DNA of 64,000 nt from positions 1 through 64,000 of the forward strand of contig JAUYLL010000060.1 in the NCBI GenBank assembly GCA_030698375.1. The letters are read 5' to 3'. This document shows positions 30,164 to 38,632 of this stretch, piece by piece; positions within the stretch are counted from its first letter, which is position 1; every line of letters starts with the position of its first letter. The notes below the pieces were generated by a model that did not search any database, was not told the DNA's origin, and saw nothing but the letters and a program-made list of their open reading frames with translations. This stretch comes from Nocardioides sp. (GTDB taxonomy: Bacteria; Actinomycetota; Actinomycetes; Propionibacteriales; Nocardioidaceae). The translations under genes and the position numbers were made by a program.

Positions 30164-31047
30164 ACGAGTTCCTCACTGCCACCGGTCAGGGCATGGGCAA
30201 CGGCGCGGTCTACGCGCTGCTCGCCCTCGGCTTCGTCATCATCTACAAGTCCATGTCGGTCATCAGCTTCGCGCAGCCGGCGTTCATGATGTCCGGCGCC
30301 GTGCTCGTCAGCCACCTCACCGGCCGCATCGGCTTCGTCGCCGCGGTCGTGGTCGGCACCATCGCCATCGCTCTCGTGGCGCTCGTGGTCGAGCGGGTCG
30401 CCATCCGCCCGATGGTCGGCAAGGCGGTCTTCGTCATCGCCATCATCACCATCGGCATCGACATCGTCGTCCGCACCGTCGCCGGCGCCTTCGTCGGCGT
30501 CAACCAGCTCCTCCTGGGCGACCCGTGGGGCCTCAAGGTGGTGACCGTCGGCGGGGTGCAGCTGCAGGAGCGCCACATCGCCGCCATCCTCGCCGCCGCC
30601 GTGGTCGTCACCGTGCTCTTCCTCTTCTTCCGCTACACCCGCATCGGCCTGGCCATGCGGGCCGCCTCGCTGGACCAAGAGGCAGCGATGGCGCAGGGCG
30701 TCAGCATCGGCACGGTCTTCGCCGTGTCGTGGGCGCTGGCCGGCGGACTGGCAGCGCTCGCGGGCGTCTTCGCCGCCAGCGGCAACGCCTTCGACCAGAG
30801 CCTGTGGATGGTGGCCCTCGTGGCCCTGCCGGTGATCATCCTCGGCGGTCTGGACTCGCTCGGGGGGGCCGTCCTCGGCGGCCTGATCATCGGGATCGTC
30901 GAGTCGGTGGTGCGCACGTACCACTCGACCTGGTTCCCCTTCCTCGACACCAACACCGGGGGGATCGCCCCCTACATCGTGATGCTGCTGGTGCTGCTCG
31001 TGCGACCGCACGGTCTCTTCGGCACGAAGGAGGTGGAGCGCGTATGA
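30160..31047 (+). CDS. livH: Liv-type ABC transporter permease LivH
   Basis: Inner-membrane permease of 295 residues with about eight hydrophobic segments, beginning with AVYALLALGFVIIYKSMSV, the usual LivH first helix. The EAA-like cytoplasmic loop is RAASLDQEAAMAQGV, and the C terminus is VLLVRPHGLFGTKEV. It overlaps the ligase gene before it and livM after it by four bases each. Confidence 0.92.
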   Translation: MNEFLTATGQGMGNGAVYALLALGFVIIYKSMSVISFAQPAFMMSGAVLVSHLTGRIGFVAAVVVGTIAIALVALVVERVAIRPMVGKAVFVIAIITIGIDIVVRTVAGAFVGVNQLLLGDPWGLKVVTVGGVQLQERHIAAILAAAVVVTVLFLFFRYTRIGLAMRAASLDQEAAMAQGVSIGTVFAVSWALAGGLAALAGVFAASGNAFDQSLWMVALVALPVIILGGLDSLGGAVLGGLIIGIVESVVRTYHSTWFPFLDTNTGGIAPYIVMLLVLLVRPHGLFGTKEVERV

Positions 31048-32153
31048 GCACGCGTCTGCGCGGCCGTCCCGAGCTGTACACCAGCTACGGGCAGGAGATG
31101 TCGCTGCTCAACACCCGCGCCAAGGCGCTGGGGGTGCTGGCGATCCTCGCCGTCGCCGTCTACCTCCCGATGGGAATGGAGGACGACCTACTGCGGGTGC
31201 TCAACACCGGGCTGGTCTTCGCCATCGGCGCCATCGGTCTCAACCTGCTCACCGGGTACGCCGGCCAGGTCTCGCTCGGGCACGCCTTCTTCATCGGCGT
31301 CGGCGCCTACACCGCTGCGGCCCTCTCGGGGGACCCGGACGGTCGCTACATCGGCTTCGGCATCACCAACCCGCTGATCTGGGTCCCGGCGGCGGGGCTG
31401 GTCGCCGCGGCGTGCGGCCTGCTCATCGCCCCGTTGGCCACCCGGCTGCGCGGGCTCTACCTGGCGATCGTCACCCTGGGCCTGGTCTTCATCGGCCAGT
31501 ACTTCTTCATCGAGTGGCGCTCGCTGTCCGGCGGCGCCCAGGTCGGCCGCGAGGCAGCCACACCGATCCTCTTCGGTGCCGACCTGACCCGTGCGGGGGC
31601 CTTCTCCGAGGAGCAGAAGCTCTTCTGGTTCTTCCTGGTGCTACTCGTGATCTTCGCCGTGCTGGCCCGCAACATCGCCCGCTCGAAGATCGGCCGGGCC
31701 TTCGCCGCCATCCGCGACCGCGACATCGCGGCCGGGGTGATGGGCGTGGAGCTGTCCCGCTACAAGCTGATCGCGTTCGGCCTGTCCTCGTTCTACGCCG
31801 GTGTCGCCGGGTCGCTGATGTTCGTGGCGTCCGGCACGCTCGGTCCGGAGCAGTTCGGTCTGCTGCTGTCGGTGCAGTTCATCGCGATGGTGCTGATCGG
31901 TGGCGTCGCGACGATCTCCGGCGCCATCATGGGCGCCATGCTCATCGCGATGCTGCCGCGCATCGCCAGCGAGCTGCCGCACTACCTGCCGTTCCTCTCG
32001 CGCTCGCCCATCGACAGCCCGAACATTTTCGAGTTCGAGCTGATCGCCTACGGCGCCCTCATCGTCGCCTTCCTGCTCTTCGAGCCACGCGGGCTCTTCG
32101 GGATCTGGCTACGTATCCGCACCTACTGGAAGAGCTTCCCGTTCTCCTACTGA
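31044..32153 (+). CDS. livM: Liv-type ABC transporter permease LivM
   Basis: Second permease, 369 residues with about nine hydrophobic segments. The LivM core GLNLLTGYAGQVSLGHAFF is present, as are AIRDRDIAAGVMGV (EAA loop) and the C-terminal LLFEPRGLFGIWLRI. It starts at the ATG overlapping the livH stop. A 31-base gap with an AGAAAGGA ribosome site separates it from the binding-protein gene. Confidence 0.92.
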   Translation: MSTRLRGRPELYTSYGQEMSLLNTRAKALGVLAILAVAVYLPMGMEDDLLRVLNTGLVFAIGAIGLNLLTGYAGQVSLGHAFFIGVGAYTAAALSGDPDGRYIGFGITNPLIWVPAAGLVAAACGLLIAPLATRLRGLYLAIVTLGLVFIGQYFFIEWRSLSGGAQVGREAATPILFGADLTRAGAFSEEQKLFWFFLVLLVIFAVLARNIARSKIGRAFAAIRDRDIAAGVMGVELSRYKLIAFGLSSFYAGVAGSLMFVASGTLGPEQFGLLLSVQFIAMVLIGGVATISGAIMGAMLIAMLPRIASELPHYLPFLSRSPIDSPNIFEFELIAYGALIVAFLLFEPRGLFGIWLRIRTYWKSFPFSY

Positions 32154-32184
32154 GGCCGGGGCACATAGAAAGGAAACACCCACA

Positions 32185-33477
32185 GTGAATTCAACCGTGC
32201 GCAAGCTGAGCGTGCTGGCAGTCGCCAGCACGCTGGTGCTGGCCGGCTGCGGTCGCGACAGCGGCGACGGTGGCGACGACGCCGCCAACGCTCCCGGTGT
32301 CACGAGCGAGCCGTGCCCCGAGGCCGTCGACGAGGAGAAGGGCTGCATCTACCTCGGTGTCATCACCGACCTCACCGCCGACTTCTCCGCCATCGGCGTC
32401 CCGCTCCAGGAGGGCTCGGCCGCCTTCTGGAAGCAGGTCAACGAGGACGGCGGGATCGGTGACTACGAGATCGACGTGACCACCTACGTCCGTGACAACG
32501 AGTACAACCCCGAGCGGCACGCCCAGGTCTACTCCGAGATCAAGGGCGACATCCTCGCGATGTCCGGCTCGCTCGGCACCGCCGCCACCGAGGCGATGCT
32601 GCGTGACTCCGACGCCGAGGAGCTCGTCGTGATCCCCGCGACCCTCGGGTCGAACTGGCTCTTCGAGGACCGCGTCCTCGAGCTCGGAGCGTCGTACTGC
32701 ACCGAGGGCATGAACTCCGTCGACTACGCCGTCGACGAGCTCGGCGCCGAGAGCGTCGCCGCGGTCCACTTCCCCGGCGACTACGGCGACGACAACATGG
32801 TCGGCGCCCGCATCGCCGCGGAGGAGCGGGGCATCGACTTCACCGACGTCCCGACCGGCCCCGGCGCGGACCAGCAGGGTGCCGCGGTCGCGGCCATCCT
32901 CCGCTCGGGTGCGGACGCCGTCGTCGTCGGCACCGGCCCGCGCGAGCTCGCTGCCATCGTCGGTGGCGCGGTCTCGCAGGGCTTCCAGGGCAAGTTCCTC
33001 GGGGCCATCCCGACCTGGAACGCCGCGCTCATGCAGTCGCCCGCAGGCCCGGCGCTGCAGGCGTCGTACCTGTGGTCGAACTCGTTCCCCTCGTTCGACG
33101 CGGACAGCCCGGGCCGTGAGGCGATGCGGGCAGCCGCCGAGGAGTCCGGCGCGGAGCCGAACGACTACTTCGCGCTCGGCTGGAGCGGTGCCTACCTCAT
33201 GAAGGCGGTGCTGGAGAGCGCGATCGACAACGACGAGCTCTCCCGTGGCGGCCTCCTCGAGGCCGCGACCTCGCTCTCCGAGGTCGACAGCGAGGGCTCG
33301 CTGCCCGAGGGCTCCGGCAACTACTCCGGTGACGCGAACGAGGCAGCGATCCGCTCGACCTCGTTCCTGGCCCCCGACGAGAACGCCTCCACCGGCGCCT
33401 CGGTCGACACGCAGGACTACACCGGTCCTACCGCGGAGGGCTACGACTTCCAGGAGGCGTGCTACCTCCAGAAGTGA
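32185..33477 (+). CDS. Liv-type ABC transporter substrate-binding lipoprotein
   Basis: Extracytoplasmic binding protein of 430 residues, tethered by a lipid. The signal peptide ends in the lipobox LVLAGC, followed by an acidic, disordered stretch. The periplasmic-binding fold (peripla_BP_6) starts near IYLGVITDLTADFSAIG and has SGSLGTAATEAML and VAAVHFPGDYGDDNM. It starts with GTG at 32185. As last gene of the operon it determines the solute. The ligand-pocket residues cannot be read by eye, so the ligand remains open. Confidence 0.9.
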   Translation: MNSTVRKLSVLAVASTLVLAGCGRDSGDGGDDAANAPGVTSEPCPEAVDEEKGCIYLGVITDLTADFSAIGVPLQEGSAAFWKQVNEDGGIGDYEIDVTTYVRDNEYNPERHAQVYSEIKGDILAMSGSLGTAATEAMLRDSDAEELVVIPATLGSNWLFEDRVLELGASYCTEGMNSVDYAVDELGAESVAAVHFPGDYGDDNMVGARIAAEERGIDFTDVPTGPGADQQGAAVAAILRSGADAVVVGTGPRELAAIVGGAVSQGFQGKFLGAIPTWNAALMQSPAGPALQASYLWSNSFPSFDADSPGREAMRAAAEESGAEPNDYFALGWSGAYLMKAVLESAIDNDELSRGGLLEAATSLSEVDSEGSLPEGSGNYSGDANEAAIRSTSFLAPDENASTGASVDTQDYTGPTAEGYDFQEACYLQK

Positions 33478-33495
33478 CGCACCACCCGTAGCAGG

Positions 33496-33531
33496 ACGCA
33501 GGGGCGCAGCCGACCGGCTGCGCCCCTGCGT
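33496..33531. terminator. Perfect 16-bp hairpin terminator of the Liv operon
   Basis: Arms 33496-33511 (ACGCAGGGGCGCAGCC) and 33516-33531 pair without mismatch around the loop GACC, 18 bases after the last gene. It sits between converging units: the Liv operon from the left and a minus-strand remnant from the right, so it can serve both. Confidence 0.85.
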
Positions 33532-33543
33532 GCGTCCGGCCCC

Positions 33544-33714
33544 TCAGCCGAGCTGGCGGATCCCGAAGGCGGGGGCGGCGACGAACGTCCCCGGGCGCTG
33601 GAGCAGCTCCACGACGACGTCGAGCTCGCGGCGATCACGGCGGGCAGGGCCCAGAAGGGATGCCAGAGACCGGTCCAGGCGTTGGTCGGGGGACCTCGGG
33701 GCGGCCGGTCTGCG
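33544..33714 (-). pseudogene. C-terminal remnant of an unrecognised gene
   Basis: An open stretch of 56 codons ends at 33544 and reads RLDRSLASLLGP, then RRELDVVVELLQRPGTFVA and APAFGIRQLG. Third codon positions are almost all C or G in its last 30 codons, as in real genes here. A stop lies directly upstream at 33715-33717 and no ATG or GTG with ribosome site is available, so only a C terminus appears to survive. Family not recognised. Confidence 0.4.
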
Positions 33715-33758
33715 TCAGGGCACGCAGTCTGCTGCACCCGAGGCGTCGTGACGACGCA

Positions 33759-33793
33759 CGCAGGGGCGCGACCGTGGTGGTCGCGCCCCTGCG
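33759..33793 (-). terminator. Perfect 15-bp hairpin terminator of the small-peptide gene
   Basis: Arms 33759-33773 (CGCAGGGGCGCGACC) and 33779-33793 pair perfectly around GTGGT, 22 bases downstream of the 23-codon gene. Eleven of the first bases of the arm are the same as in the terminator at 33496. Confidence 0.75.
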
Positions 33794-33815
33794 GACGTTC
33801 AGGTGGAGAGCGGGG

Positions 33816-33887
33816 TCAGAGCAAGATGAAGAGAAGGATGATGATGGCGATGACGAAGGCGGCGATCGCGATAGTGCGGGTGTTCAT
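33816..33887 (-). CDS. 23-residue hydrophobic membrane peptide
   Basis: A complete tiny gene: ATG at 33887, AGGAG five bases upstream, stop at 33816. The peptide is MNTRT followed by an unbroken hydrophobic run (IAIAAFVIAII, then ILLFILL), so it should span the membrane once with the short basic N terminus inside. A strong terminator follows 22 bases later, and an upstream gap of 130 bases, shared with the divergent marR gene, can hold its promoter. Function unknown; comparable single-span peptides exist in other actinobacteria. Too short for routine gene callers. Confidence 0.7.
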   Translation of the reverse strand: MNTRTIAIAAFVIAIIILLFILL

Positions 33888-34005
33888 GTGTGCTCCTGTC
33901 GTGTGGGTGACGCCCGGTGCGGTGTTCCGTCCGAGCGGCGCTGGGACCTCATTGCCCCGGATCGGGACTTTCTAGTCCTCGTCTCACTTTGCCCTACCGT
34001 GGGCC

Positions 34006-34018
34006 TACGGTGGGGACG
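34006..34018 (+). promoter_or_regulatory. Leaderless promoter of the marR gene
   Basis: TACGGT at 34006-34011 fits TAnnnT and ends exactly six bases before the GTG at 34018, so transcription should start at or next to the start codon. There is no ribosome site. Confidence 0.5.
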
Positions 34019-34512
34019 TGCCGCTCGACCCGATCCGCGAGGCCCGTCGCCAGTGGGTGGCCCATGGGTGGGCCGACGCCGCCGACGGCATGGCGATGGT
34101 GACCTCGCTCGTGCGGGTGCACCAGCTCCTCCAGGCCCGCATCGACGCCGTCCTCCGACCGCTGGACCTCACCTTCGCCCGCTACGAGGTGCTCCGCCTG
34201 CTGGCCTTCTCCGCCCGCGGGGAGATGCCGATGGCCCGGGTCGGGTCGCTGCTGCAGGTGCACCCGGCGAGCGTGACCAGCGCGGTCGGCCGACTCGAGG
34301 CCCAGGGGTACGTCGCCCGGACCCGCGGCGAGACCGACCGCCGGGTCGTGCTCGCCGCGATCACGCCGGCAGGCCGCGTCATCGTCGAACGCGCGACGGA
34401 CGGCCTCAACGACGCGGTCTTCACCGACCCCGGACTGCCGGACGCCGACGTCGCCACCCTCACCCGCCTGTTCGACGGCTTCCGCGCCGCGGCCGGCGAC
34501 CCCGTCGACTGA
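34018..34512 (+). CDS. MarR-family transcriptional regulator
   Basis: Winged-helix repressor of 164 residues. The core reads LTFARYEVLRLLAFSARGE, then the recognition helix region VHPASVTSAVGRLEAQGYV and the wing RTRGETDRRVVLAAITPAG. The N-terminal and C-terminal helices for dimerisation are present. It begins at a leaderless GTG. It lies 88 bases before icmF on the same strand and is its most likely regulator. The symmetric site TTAGACGTCCAA in that gap is a candidate operator. Confidence 0.87.
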   Translation: MPLDPIREARRQWVAHGWADAADGMAMVTSLVRVHQLLQARIDAVLRPLDLTFARYEVLRLLAFSARGEMPMARVGSLLQVHPASVTSAVGRLEAQGYVARTRGETDRRVVLAAITPAGRVIVERATDGLNDAVFTDPGLPDADVATLTRLFDGFRAAAGDPVD

Positions 34513-34567
34513 GCCTGCCGGCCGCAGCCGTCGACGTCGCCCTCGCTGCGGCGTACCCTGGAGATAG

Positions 34568-34579
34568 TTAGACGTCCAA
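34568..34579 (+). promoter_or_regulatory. Candidate operator upstream of icmF
   Basis: TTAGACGTCCAA is a 12-bp palindrome with one mismatched pair around the core GACGTC. It lies 22 bases before the icmF ATG in an AT-richer patch, downstream of a possible TACCCT -10 box (34555-34560). The preceding marR gene could encode the binding protein. Confidence 0.45.
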
Positions 34580-34600
34580 TCATTTCTCGAAGGGCCTGTC

Positions 34601-37600
34601 ATGACCGAACTCCACGTCCCCACGCACCCGGTCCGCCTGGTCACCGCGTCCGCGCTCTTCGACGGCCACGACGCGTCGATCAACATCATGCGGCGGATCT
34701 TCCAGAGCCAGGGCTGCGAGGTCGTCCACCTCGGCCACAACCGGTCGGTGGCCGAGGTCGTGGACGCCGCGCTCGACGAGGACGTGCAGGGCGTGGCGGT
34801 GTCGTCGTACCAGGGCGGGCACATCGAGTACTTCGAGTACCTCGTGGAGGCGCTGCGGGCCCAGGGTGCCGACCACGTGCGCGTGGTGGGTGGCGGTGGG
34901 GGTGTCATCGTGCGTGAGGAGATCCAGCGCCTGCGCGACGCCGGTGTGACGATCTTCTCCCCCGAGGACGGCCAGCGGATGGGGCTGCCCGGGATGATCA
35001 ACTCGGTGGTCCGCGACCTCGACTTCGACGTGCTCGCCCGGGGTGAAGCCTCCGCCGAGCGCGTGCTGGCCGGGGAGCGCACCGCGATCGCGCGCGCGAT
35101 CACCGCGGCGGAGCAGGGCCGCCTCGACGACGCCACGCGTACGGCGCTGCTCGAGGCCGCCGAGCGTCGCACCGTCCCGGTCCTCGGGATCACCGGCACG
35201 GGCGGCTCCGGGAAGTCCTCGCTGACCGACGAGCTGGTGCGCCGGCTCCGGGTCGACCAGCAGGACAAGCTCCGCGTCGCCGTCGTGGCTGTTGACCCGA
35301 CCCGCCGCAAGGGTGGTGGCGCGCTCCTCGGTGACCGGATCCGGATGAACTCGCTCGACGGCGACCGGGTGTACTTCCGCAGCCTCGCCACCCGTGGAGC
35401 CCACGAGATCCCGGAGTCGCTCTCCGACGTGATCACGGTGCTCAAGGCCGGTGGGTTCGACCTCGTCGTGGTGGAGACCCCGGGCATCGGCCAGGGCGAC
35501 GCCGCGATCGTGCCGTTCGGCGACAGCTCGCTCTACGTGATGACACCGGCGTTCGGCGCGGCCTCGCAGCTGGAGAAGATCGACATGCTCGACTTCGCCG
35601 ACGTCGTCGCGATCAACAAGTTCGAGCGCCGCGGCGCCCGCGACGCGCTGCGCGACGTGGGACGTCAGCTGGTGCGCAACCGTGAGGCGTTCGGCAAGCA
35701 GCCCGACGAGATGCCGGTCTTCGGCACCTCCGCCGCGACCTTCAACGACGACGGCGTCACCGCGCTCTACCAGCACCTGCGCGACGTGCTCGCGGGCGCG
35801 GGCCTGGCCCTCGCCGAGGGCACACTGGCACCGGTCGACGTACGCCACTCCTCGGGGATCCGCCAGGTCGTGACCAGCGACCGGGTGCGCTACCTCGCCG
35901 AGATCACCGAGACCGTGCGCGGCTACCACGCACGCACCGAGGCGCTGGTCGACCAGGCGCGGCGCGTCCAGCGGCTGCGCGCGGTCGCCGAGGAGATCGG
36001 CGACGGGGACGCCGGGGTCGTCCCGGCCCTGCTGGAGGATGCCGAGCTCGGCCTGGACGCCGACATGGCCGCCGAGCTGGCCGCGTGGCCGACGACGGTG
36101 GAGTCCTACTCCGGTGACGAGCAGGTGGTGAAGGTCCGCGACAAGGAGATCGTCACCAAGCTCACCCGCGAGTCGCTCAGCGGCAACAAGATCCCCCGCG
36201 TCGCGCTCCCCCGCTACGAGGACCACGGCGAGCTCGTGCGCTGGTTCCGGCGCGAGAACCTGCCCGGCCGCTACCCGTTCACCGCCGGCGTCTTCCTGTT
36301 CAAGCGCGACGGCGAGGACCCCGCCCGGATGTTCGCCGGCGAGGGTGACCCGTTCCGCACCAACCGGCGCTTCAAGTTGCTCAGCGAGGGCAACGAGGCC
36401 ACCCGGCTCTCGACCGCGTTCGACTCGGTCACGCTCTACGGCCGCGACCCCGACCCGCGCCCCGACATCTACGGCAAGGTCGGCACCTCCGGGGTCTCCG
36501 TCGCCACGCTCGACGACATGAAGGCGCTCTACGACGGGTTCGACCTGGTCGCCCCGACGACGTCGGTGTCGATGACGATCAACGGCCCGGCCCCGACAGT
36601 CCTGGCGTTCTTCCTCAACACCGTCATCGACCAGCAGGTCGACGTCTTCACCGACCGCGAGGGCCGCGAGCCCAGCGAGGACGAGCGCGCGATGCTCGCC
36701 GCGCACGCGGTCTCGCAGGTGCGGGGCACGGTCCAGGCCGACATCCTCAAGGAGGACCAGGGGCAGAACACCTGCCTGTTCTCCACCGAGTTCAGCTTGC
36801 GGATGATGGCCGACATCCAGGAATGGTTCATCGCCAACGGCGTGCGGAACTTCTACTCGGTCTCGATCTCCGGCTACCACATCGCCGAGGCCGGGGCGAA
36901 CCCCATCAGCCAGCTCGCGTTCACCCTCGCCAACGGGTTCACCTACGTCGAGGCCTACCTCGCCCGCGGCATGGACATCGACGACTTCGCGCCGAACCTG
37001 TCGTTCTTCTTCTCCAACGGCATGGACCCCGAGTACTCCGTCATCGGCCGCGTCGCCCGCCGGATCTGGGCGGTGGCGATGAAGGAGAAGTACGGCGCGG
37101 GAGAGCGCAGCCAGAAGCTGAAGTACCACGTGCAGACCTCCGGCCGGTCGCTGCACGCCCAAGAGATGGACTTCAACGACATCCGCACCACCCTGCAGGC
37201 GCTCATCGCGCTCTACGACAACGCCAACAGCCTGCACACCAACGCCTACGACGAGGCGGTGACCACCCCGACCACCGAGTCGGTCCGCCGGGCGCTGGCG
37301 ATCCAGCTCATCATCAACCGCGAGTGGGGCCTGTCGATGAACGAGAACCCCCAGCAGGGCTCGTTCATCATCGACGAGCTCACCGACCTCGTCGAGACCG
37401 CCGTGCTCGAGGAGTTCGACCGCATCAACGAGCGCGGAGGCGTCCTCGGCGCGATGGAGACCGGCTACCAGCGCGGCCGCATCCAGGACGAGTCGATGCT
37501 CTATGAGCACCGAAAGCACGACGGCTCGCTGCCGATCGTCGGCGTCAACACCTTCCTCAAGCCCGGCGGTGACGACGCCACCCCGGCCACCGTGGAGCTG

Positions 37601-37825
37601 GCCCGGGCCACGGAGGAGGAGAAGGAGTCCCAGCTGACGCGGGTGCACGCCTATCAGGAGGCGCACCGGTCCGAGGCCACCGAGGCACTGGCCCGACTGA
37701 AGGAGGCGGCCGTCTCCGGCGAGAACGTCTTCGCCGAGCTGATGGACGCCGCCCGGGTCTGCTCGCTCGGCCAGGTCACCGAGGCGTTCTTCGAGGTCGG
37801 CGGGCAGTACCGGCGCAACGTCTGA
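34601..37825 (+). CDS. icmF: Fused isobutyryl-CoA mutase IcmF
   Basis: Adenosylcobalamin enzyme that interconverts isobutyryl-CoA and n-butyryl-CoA (some forms also act on pivalyl-CoA), fused to its own G-protein chaperone. The 1074 residues are in the IcmF order: the B12-binding domain with SALFDGHDASINIMRR (about 20-32), the MeaI-type GTPase with Walker A GITGTGGSGKSS (about 197-207), a linker, then the large mutase barrel with FRTNRRFKLLSEGNEATR and FSLRMMADIQEWF. The lower axial His is His23. It links branched-chain or odd acyl-CoA degradation to central metabolism. Expression is probably controlled by the adjacent MarR protein. A 24-bp-arm hairpin follows the stop at once. Confidence 0.95.
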   Translation: MTELHVPTHPVRLVTASALFDGHDASINIMRRIFQSQGCEVVHLGHNRSVAEVVDAALDEDVQGVAVSSYQGGHIEYFEYLVEALRAQGADHVRVVGGGGGVIVREEIQRLRDAGVTIFSPEDGQRMGLPGMINSVVRDLDFDVLARGEASAERVLAGERTAIARAITAAEQGRLDDATRTALLEAAERRTVPVLGITGTGGSGKSSLTDELVRRLRVDQQDKLRVAVVAVDPTRRKGGGALLGDRIRMNSLDGDRVYFRSLATRGAHEIPESLSDVITVLKAGGFDLVVVETPGIGQGDAAIVPFGDSSLYVMTPAFGAASQLEKIDMLDFADVVAINKFERRGARDALRDVGRQLVRNREAFGKQPDEMPVFGTSAATFNDDGVTALYQHLRDVLAGAGLALAEGTLAPVDVRHSSGIRQVVTSDRVRYLAEITETVRGYHARTEALVDQARRVQRLRAVAEEIGDGDAGVVPALLEDAELGLDADMAAELAAWPTTVESYSGDEQVVKVRDKEIVTKLTRESLSGNKIPRVALPRYEDHGELVRWFRRENLPGRYPFTAGVFLFKRDGEDPARMFAGEGDPFRTNRRFKLLSEGNEATRLSTAFDSVTLYGRDPDPRPDIYGKVGTSGVSVATLDDMKALYDGFDLVAPTTSVSMTINGPAPTVLAFFLNTVIDQQVDVFTDREGREPSEDERAMLAAHAVSQVRGTVQADILKEDQGQNTCLFSTEFSLRMMADIQEWFIANGVRNFYSVSISGYHIAEAGANPISQLAFTLANGFTYVEAYLARGMDIDDFAPNLSFFFSNGMDPEYSVIGRVARRIWAVAMKEKYGAGERSQKLKYHVQTSGRSLHAQEMDFNDIRTTLQALIALYDNANSLHTNAYDEAVTTPTTESVRRALAIQLIINREWGLSMNENPQQGSFIIDELTDLVETAVLEEFDRINERGGVLGAMETGYQRGRIQDESMLYEHRKHDGSLPIVGVNTFLKPGGDDATPATVELARATEEEKESQLTRVHAYQEAHRSEATEALARLKEAAVSGENVFAELMDAARVCSLGQVTEAFFEVGGQYRRNV

Positions 37826-37826
37826 G

Positions 37827-37894
37827 GTCCCACGCGGTTCGTGTGCCCCAGCACGCGCCATAGCGCGCCGTGGGGCACACGACCCGCGTGGGAC
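37827..37894. terminator. Long inverted repeat (24-bp arms) after icmF
   Basis: Arms 37827-37850 and 37871-37894 pair at 23 of 24 positions around a 20-base loop. It starts two bases after the icmF stop and ends nine bases before the next gene. It is longer than needed for an intrinsic terminator, so it may be a member of a palindromic repeat family that also ends transcription. Confidence 0.7.
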
Positions 37895-37903
37895 GATGAC
37901 GGT

Positions 37904-38575
37904 GTGGCATCTTCCTTCCGACTCCTCCTCGTCCGTCACGGGCAGACCCACGGCAACGTCTCCGGCGCGCTCGACACCGGCGAGCCCGGCAAGGACCTGA
38001 CCGACCTCGGTCGCGCCCAGGCCGAGGCGGCAGCGCAGGCACTGGCCGAGCACGACCTCGACGGGCTCTACGTCTCGCGACTGGTGCGCACCCAGCAGAC
38101 CGCCGACCCGCTGGCCCGGATCCGCACGATGGCACCCGCCGTGCGGGCGGGCCTGGAGGAGGTCCGCGCCGGGGCGTTCGAGATGCGCAGCGACGACGAG
38201 GCCGTGCTCGGCTACCTCACCACCGTCGCGGAGTGGATCGGCGGGAACCTCGACGTGCGGATGCCCGGCGCCGAGTCCGGCCGCGAGTTCCTCGCGCGCT
38301 ACGACGCCGCTCTGGCACAGATCGCCGCGCAGGCCCACCGCAGCGCCGTGGTCGTCAGCCACGGCGCCGCCATCCGAACGTGGGTCTCCCGGCGGGTCCG
38401 CGACGCCGAGCAGCACCCCGCCGCGATGCAGTCGCTGCACAACACCGCCTGCAACCCCGTCGAGGGACACCCCGACACGGGCTGGGAGCTCGTCGACTGG
38501 CAGCACGAGCCGATCGGCGGTCGGTTCCTCGAGGACGACGACGCACCCGACCCGACGGCCGGCGGCGAGGAGTAG
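37904..38575 (+). CDS. Histidine phosphatase-family protein (phosphoglycerate mutase-like)
   Basis: Phosphohydrolase of 223 residues with the catalytic LLLVRHGQTHGN at the N terminus and the second His in AVVVSHGAAIRTW. I start at the GTG at 37904, because upstream in-frame codons would lie inside the long inverted repeat. The acidic tail is probably disordered. The substrate is not predictable from these motifs. It is separated from icmF by the terminator and followed by the thioesterase gene. Confidence 0.85.
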   Translation: MASSFRLLLVRHGQTHGNVSGALDTGEPGKDLTDLGRAQAEAAAQALAEHDLDGLYVSRLVRTQQTADPLARIRTMAPAVRAGLEEVRAGAFEMRSDDEAVLGYLTTVAEWIGGNLDVRMPGAESGREFLARYDAALAQIAAQAHRSAVVVSHGAAIRTWVSRRVRDAEQHPAAMQSLHNTACNPVEGHPDTGWELVDWQHEPIGGRFLEDDDAPDPTAGGEE

Positions 38576-38632
38576 CCCGGGCCGCGGGGACCCGCGGCAC
38601 CGCCGCCGCACGTCAGGCTAGGGTCGGCGTCC

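Noticed and set aside
34580-38611. 1343-codon open frame antisense to icmF
   Set aside because: The plus strand encodes a complete IcmF with all domains. The antisense frame is an effect of high GC content and has no recognisable domain.
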